A stretch of DNA of 64,000 nucleotides from Jaltomata sinuosa (Eukaryota > Streptophyta > Magnoliopsida > Solanales > Solanaceae): the NCBI GenBank assembly GCA_003996215.1, contig QJPP01000002.1:1116001-1180000 (forward strand), in the 5' to 3' direction. Under the pieces are notes generated by a model. That model was not told where the DNA came from and ran no database searches. It saw only the letters and a list, made by a program, of their open reading frames with translations. A program made the translations under genes and the position numbers. Every line of letters starts with the position of its first letter. Position 1 is the first letter of the stretch. Positions 59,595-64,000 of this stretch are shown here, piece by piece.

Positions 59595-61475
59595 ATGGCT
59601 TCGTTTTCATTTCCTCAATCGGGTTCTTCAACCCTGCAGGTTCCAATGGCCGTCGACGTCTCTGCTTCCTCCTTTAATTCTCCAATCTATTATTGTAACA
59701 TAAAAAATCTTGTTCCAACTGTCCTTGATTACACTAACTACACATTATGGAGTGGACTTTTTTTGCCTATATTCAAAGGTTATGGTGTTTATGGTTTTAT
59801 TGATGGAAGTTATCCTTGTCCTGAACCAGCTATTCGCGATGAGAATGGCAACTCTGTTCCGAACCCTGAATTTCAGAAATGGATTCGAGTTGATTCTATT
59901 ATACTCTCATGGATTCAAGCTACTATTTCACAACAAATCCTCCAAGAAATCATACTAATCAAATCCAAAAGCGGCCTTACATCTCGCGATGCTTGGCTAA
60001 AAATTGAACAATTGGTTCAGAATCAAGTGCAAACTCAAATCCTCCAATATAATGATCAGCTTGATGTTGCGGGGAAGAAGCTTTTACGCCTCAGAAACAG
60101 GATATGCAGACATTCCGAGAAGAATAGTACTACACCTTTCATCAGATTTGGGCCATTATATGGCCCAAACGACAATGAGATTGTTCATGAAAAGAAGATT
60201 CAAGCCGCCAAGGACGAGGTTTGGCTCAATATATTACGGTCTACTCCTGGAAATGAAGAAGAAATTACAAAGGGCTTATAAATATCCGCAATCAGATCAA
60301 TAGAAAAAGAAGCAAGAGATAGTTACAACGCCAATGATAACACAAGTTTTCTTCAATTGACAGGAACTGAGTTCCGGATGATGATGATAAAAGATGGTTG
60401 TTTTCTCCTCCATCTAGCCTTAATTATTCTAGAGGTCCACAATCATAATATTCTCCCTGCGGATCACAACAAACTCCTCCGAGAATTGCTGCACAACGAG
60501 AAACAACAGTGTGTTGCGTCTATGTTTCATGTTGGCAATCAGATTCCCCTTGTGGTTCTCAAATCTTTCATAAAACAAAGCTACTTCCGAAAACTGATAG
60601 CATTTTGTGGAACCTGGAAAAGACCAAAATCTGATCTCGCGGAGATGGCATTATACGAGTTTGTACTTCTGCCAGCTATCATAGAAATTGAAACTGAGAG
60701 GAGAACAAGTTATTCGTCCCACGTACTCCAAATGCTATTTCCGGGAACCAAAAATAAGGCGAATCAGCTGCAACATCAACCTTGTGATCTTCTCCATGGA
60801 TTCCACCAACTACTTCTTGGACCAGAAAACAATAAAATTAATGACAAACAAGGAGAAGATGACAGTGATCTCGTTGAAATCGATTTAGAAGCAGGGCAAT
60901 GTGGAACTGACTCATCAACTCCGATTTTGAGGAGAACCACCGGTGGTTTGGCGACTAGTAGAAGTGCCTCGGAGTTGAAACAAGCCGGCATAAAATTTAA
61001 GGTTTTCGAGGGAATAGGAATCAAAGGGATTAGGTTCAAGAAAAGGTACTATCCATTTGACCCTTATCTTGCATTGCCTCCATTCTTGGTTGACGCGCAT
61101 AGTAAACTACTAATTCAATCTCTAAAAGATTACGAAACTGCTCAAAAGTTTGATGAAAATGAACGTGAAGTAACATCGTATTTCAGATTCATGCACGAGC
61201 TGATTCAAACATCTGAAGATGCTAGAGTCCTCCATTCAGATGGAATCATAAAAGGAAGCTGGAAACATACAGAAAAAGTACCAAGAATTCTTAATGAAGT
61301 TGCTGGTGAAGAAGAAGTCACTTGTCCTAAACTCCGTCTTGCAAAATTCAAATTGAACTACTTTGATCGTCCAGCATGGGTCAATTTATTGTCACAGTAC
61401 TTCACATTAATTTTCGCCCTCACTGCCATCCAAACATTTTACACCGTATTCGCATACCATAGACCAAATTCATAA
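59595..61475 (+). pseudogene. gag-like/DUF247 fusion gene, copy 2 (one in-frame stop)
   Basis: This copy keeps the 5' end that copy 1 lacks. From the ATG at 59595 a Ser-rich leader of about 35 residues is followed by NLVPTVLDYTNYTLWSGLF, the typical opening of a Copia gag polypeptide, and FKGYGVYGFIDGSYPCPEP, then DSIILSWIQATIS. The DUF247 part follows in the same frame, with the same motifs as copy 1 and a C-terminal membrane helix. A single TAA at 60279-60281 interrupts the frame; copy 1 has TAC (Tyr) at that codon. Downstream the frame stays open for 398 codons to the stop at 61475. No splice pair obviously removes the TAA. Either this is a recent pseudogene, or only the gag-like part plus the start of DUF247 is made. 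Confidence 0.85.
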
Positions 61476-61689
61476 ATTTCTTCTTTTGTGTTTGGTCTAC
61501 TTTATGTTGTTCTTCATCCTTGTTCTATTTGATCTCATGAGAGCTTGATTCTATTAGCATGTTGTTTTGTACCTGTAGGGCCTCTTTTTCTACATATTTT
61601 CTGCTTCGAGTGCATGTTTTTGTTTATTTGAAAATCGATACAGTTGAATTTGTCAAGAAGTCCAGGACACAGCTGATCGATTTTTAACG

Positions 61690-62375
61690 TGTAACTTCTC
61701 CAAGACTTTCACTGTTAAATGGAAAAGTTGAGACCAATAAGCTTGCACTCCAAATAACACTGATTGCACCAAATGCACCTCCCTGCATAAGATAGTTTTT
61801 TAGCTGTCCAAGAGGAGATTCTTGCAACTATTTTAGCAATGAGGGGCTGGTATTGAAGGACTGTTAGTCTCTTGGTGGAGAGGGGAATTCCCAAGTACTT
61901 GGAAGGAAAGAGTACCAAGAGAGAAACCCAACTTTTGTAAAACCATAGCTTGACATCCCAGGTCTAAACCTCCAAAGTACAATGAGTTTTTCTCTAAGTT
62001 AGCTTGTAATCCAGAAGCTAATGAGAACTGCTCAAAGCAACTATGGATTGCAGTAACAGATTTCAAATCACCTCTGCAGAACACGAGCAGGTCATCAGCA
62101 AAGCTAAGGTGAGTGGTGTTTAATCTTGCACATCTTGAATGAAACCTGAATACTGGATTGGTTCTCAAACTGTTCAAATTTCTGCTTAGATATACCATAG
62201 CTATGGCAAAGAGGAAGGGGGATAGAGGATCCCGTTGCCTCAGTCTCTTAGTTGCATTGCATGGAACAATAGGTTCTCCATTTACCAAGATTGTGTAGTT
62301 CACTGTTCGCACACACTCCATAATCCACAAGATGAACTGTTGAGGAAATCCCAACTCCAATACCTCCAAGGTAGC
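61690..62375 (-). mobile_element. L1-type LINE reverse transcriptase fragment
   Basis: On the minus strand a frame of about 178 codons carries typical non-LTR reverse transcriptase blocks: GFPQQFILWIMECV, GEPIV, RQRDPLSPFLFAIAM, HLSFADDLLVFCRGD (the FADD active-site motif), and ASGLQANLEKNSLYFGG. After a frameshift near 61900 it continues with KYLGIPLSTKRL and SSWTAKKLSYAGR. Both ends are truncated. The insert splits the 3' flank of DUF247 copy 2, which is continuous downstream of copy 1. Confidence 0.9.
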
Positions 62376-62624
62376 TTTTCCCGATGAATTTATTCTAAAT
62401 CATGATTCTTTGGTTTTATTCCAATGTCAGGTGTCCCTCATCCTATGCGTCCATGTATTCATGATAATTTTCCCCAATACAGTTTTACTCGCCAAAGATT
62501 AGTGCTTCAACTTACTTGAAGCATGAGATTTCTACCATTCAGTAAAATCAATACATTAATAATACTAAAAAGGACAAATTGTTTAACAGACAAAACTACA
62601 AAGAAGATCATGTGCAAGAGTTTA

Positions 62625-62712
62625 TGAAGTGAGGAGAACTACATGGTTATCCCCGAAATCCATTTTCTCAAGAAGTATATCCATGACTTCTTGTACTAAT
62701 TTCTCCCAACGT
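62625..62712 (-). other. coding-like fragment of unknown origin
   Basis: One minus-strand frame reads without stops through WEKLVQEVMDILLEKMDFGD and ends at a TAA. Part of it (acttcttgtactaatttct) recurs near 52390-52410 next to caleosin 2. It may be a captured gene end. I do not recognise the family. Confidence 0.3.
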
Positions 62713-62714
62713 AG

Positions 62715-62815
62715 ATCTACTTGTTGAAAAACTTTGTATTGTTATTACTTGCAGCAAAGAGAAAACCGAACCAAGAACGATATCAGATTCTAAGTTGCTA
62801 ATCTTTTTTATTAAA
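62715..62815 (-). repeat. inverted copy of the caleosin 1 downstream flank
   Basis: The stretch ctacttgttgaaaaactttg, cttgcagcaaag, aaccgaaccaagaac, atatcagattctaagtt is the inverted counterpart of 42290-42400, just downstream of caleosin 1. It marks the far end of the inverted DUF247-NLR segment. Confidence 0.85.
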
Positions 62816-62819
62816 TGAT

Positions 62820-63647
62820 GTCGTAAAACTCCTGTTTGTCATTTAAGCTTGCAACACTCACACAAATGATCTTTAATTATGTTCATGTTAGATAAAATAG
62901 TAGCACACTTAATATAATGGGGAAATAGCAGTTTTAGTCCCCGAGTTATTGGTATATTGTGATTTTCATCCTTGTGTTATTCGACCAAGCATATTTAACC
63001 TTTAATTTTTGTTGAAGTGTGTTAAATTAGTTTTCATCTGCCATGTATTTCTGCATTTTCAACTACCAAAACTCCCATTGCTGATTGCAGACCTCCATTT
63101 CTTTTCTGAGTATGACAAGTTCAGAAATACAGAGTCGCCATCGATGTTTCAATCCGTTTATGTGCTTTCCTTTCCCAACATCTTCAAGAAAAGGCTAAGA
63201 AGGGGCTAGCTCTCTAACACACTAATCTACTATAAAGTCACTTTGCCAAACAAAGATTTAATATGAAAACATAATTGTATAATACTCAACCATCTTCCTT
63301 GATCTTCATAGTAAAAACTTTAACGTTCTATTTACTAACAATACTTGAAGCAGTAACTATGTGTCCAAGAGGACAGAGGATAGTAACGAAATCAACTATC
63401 GTGATTGATTCAACAACAATAGTCAGATTACATTTTTTTAAATCGCCAACCAATATGATTTCTGCACGGTGATGCTGCGGGGAATGGGGTTCTTGAAGTT
63501 AAGATGGATTCAAAATCTACTATAATTTCCCAATGAAGAGGGTTCGGATGAACCTCTTGCACGTCAAATAAGTTAGCAATCAACTGCTAGTAAATTTAAT
63601 GCCAGAGTATGAATTGGTAACTTGTGCTATTCTGAAAATGTGAAACA
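62820..63647. other. spacer beyond the inversion end
   Basis: The first 100 bases (gcaacactcacacaa.., gttcatgttagataaaatagt) are homologous, in inverted orientation, to 52285-52355 beside caleosin 2. The rest has no recognisable gene; the short open frames look incidental. Confidence 0.45.
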
Positions 63648-63837
63648 TCCTCTATGCCATCAGTATATAAGTGCAAATCTATAAAAGAGATGCCCCATCT
63701 TTATTTTTGTCTATTTCAATTCTTAAATGTGCATATGCAACCTTTAGGTTTGGGTAGTAGTTGACTATTGCTTAGCTCCAATAATTGCCATAAAAAGGAT
63801 TGGATGTGAAATCAACCAAATCATCAAGTTGCTTCAC
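63648..63837 (+). repeat. unit-end segment X2 of the tandem duplication
   Basis: Direct copy of 49475-49668, in the same orientation, ending at the same TGCTTCAC (63830-63837) and then continuing into unique sequence. It shows that the duplicated unit originally ended here and that this part was not inverted. Confidence 0.85.
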
Positions 63838-64000
63838 AAAATTATTTCCAACAATAATTCACATCACAAAAGAAAAAAAAACAGATAACATCCAAGAAAT
63901 CATGTTTTTTTTCTTCACAAAAACTTGACAAATTCACAAGTGAAAAGGAACAAAATGTATCCATATCAAGCAACATAGTACATTGGATTTGGAAGTTTGA
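63838..64000. other. right window edge
   Basis: AT-rich DNA beyond the duplicated block, with no feature recognised. Confidence 0.4.

Noticed and set aside
60270..60290. Intron or recoding removing the TAA in DUF247 copy 2
   Set aside because: The paralogue is continuous across the site with a Tyr codon and no intron, and no suitable GT..AG pair brackets the stop without loss of conserved DUF247 residues. A simple nonsense change is the better reading.
1..64000. CRISPR arrays, operons, bacterial promoters or phage genes
   Set aside because: None was seen. The window is a plant nuclear sequence with spliced genes and plant transposons; the regular repeats found are tandem repeats without spacers.

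Overview
This window is nuclear DNA of a flowering plant, most likely a Solanum-type member of the Solanaceae. The support is AT-rich intergenic DNA, genes split by GT-AG introns, SINEs of the tobacco TS/SolS type (B boxes plus the '..GTCGAGGTGCG..' body), Stowaway and other MITEs, TRIM elements with an initiator-tRNA primer site, RTE-type LINE 3' tails, and an eIF(iso)4E of solanaceous type. The species is inferred; I could not search a database.

The left part (1-34 kb) is an ordinary gene landscape. It holds a small uncharacterised gene cut by the window edge (minus, 1753-1997), a complete ten-exon ARPC2 gene (plus, 9122-15078), a single-exon DUF716/TMEM45-like membrane protein gene (minus, 17212-18135), the two-exon chloroplast gene PGR5 (plus, 25533-26959), and the five-exon gene for eIF(iso)4E (minus, 28359-31763), convergent with PGR5. 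Transposon debris lies between and inside them. Two short beta-galactosidase exon relics (34.1-34.3 kb) and a 1.4-kb two-copy tandem repeat (35.6-38.5 kb) follow.

The right part (39.5-64 kb) is a rearranged accessory block. It has two copies each of a caleosin/peroxygenase gene, a DUF247 (UPF0481) gene and a CC-NB-ARC-LRR immune receptor gene. Copy 1 lies in the order caleosin(+), DUF247(-), NLR(+). Copy 2 reads caleosin(+), NLR(-), DUF247(+). The repeats and junctions fit one history: a unit of about 9.55 kb (40112-49661) was duplicated in tandem at an 8-base microhomology (TGCTTCAC), and the DUF247-NLR part of the second unit was then inverted. The duplicates decayed reciprocally. Caleosin 1 is intact and caleosin 2 is dead; NLR 2 is intact (954 aa) and NLR 1 is frameshifted; both DUF247 copies are damaged in different places.

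The most unusual object is the DUF247 gene itself. In both copies the DUF247 domain is preceded, in the same reading frame, by a domain that looks like the N-terminal gag polypeptide of Copia retrotransposons. The fusion is therefore older than the duplication. Inference: this may be a host-captured capsid-like domain joined to a plant DUF247 protein next to an immune receptor, although neither copy here has an undamaged reading frame.
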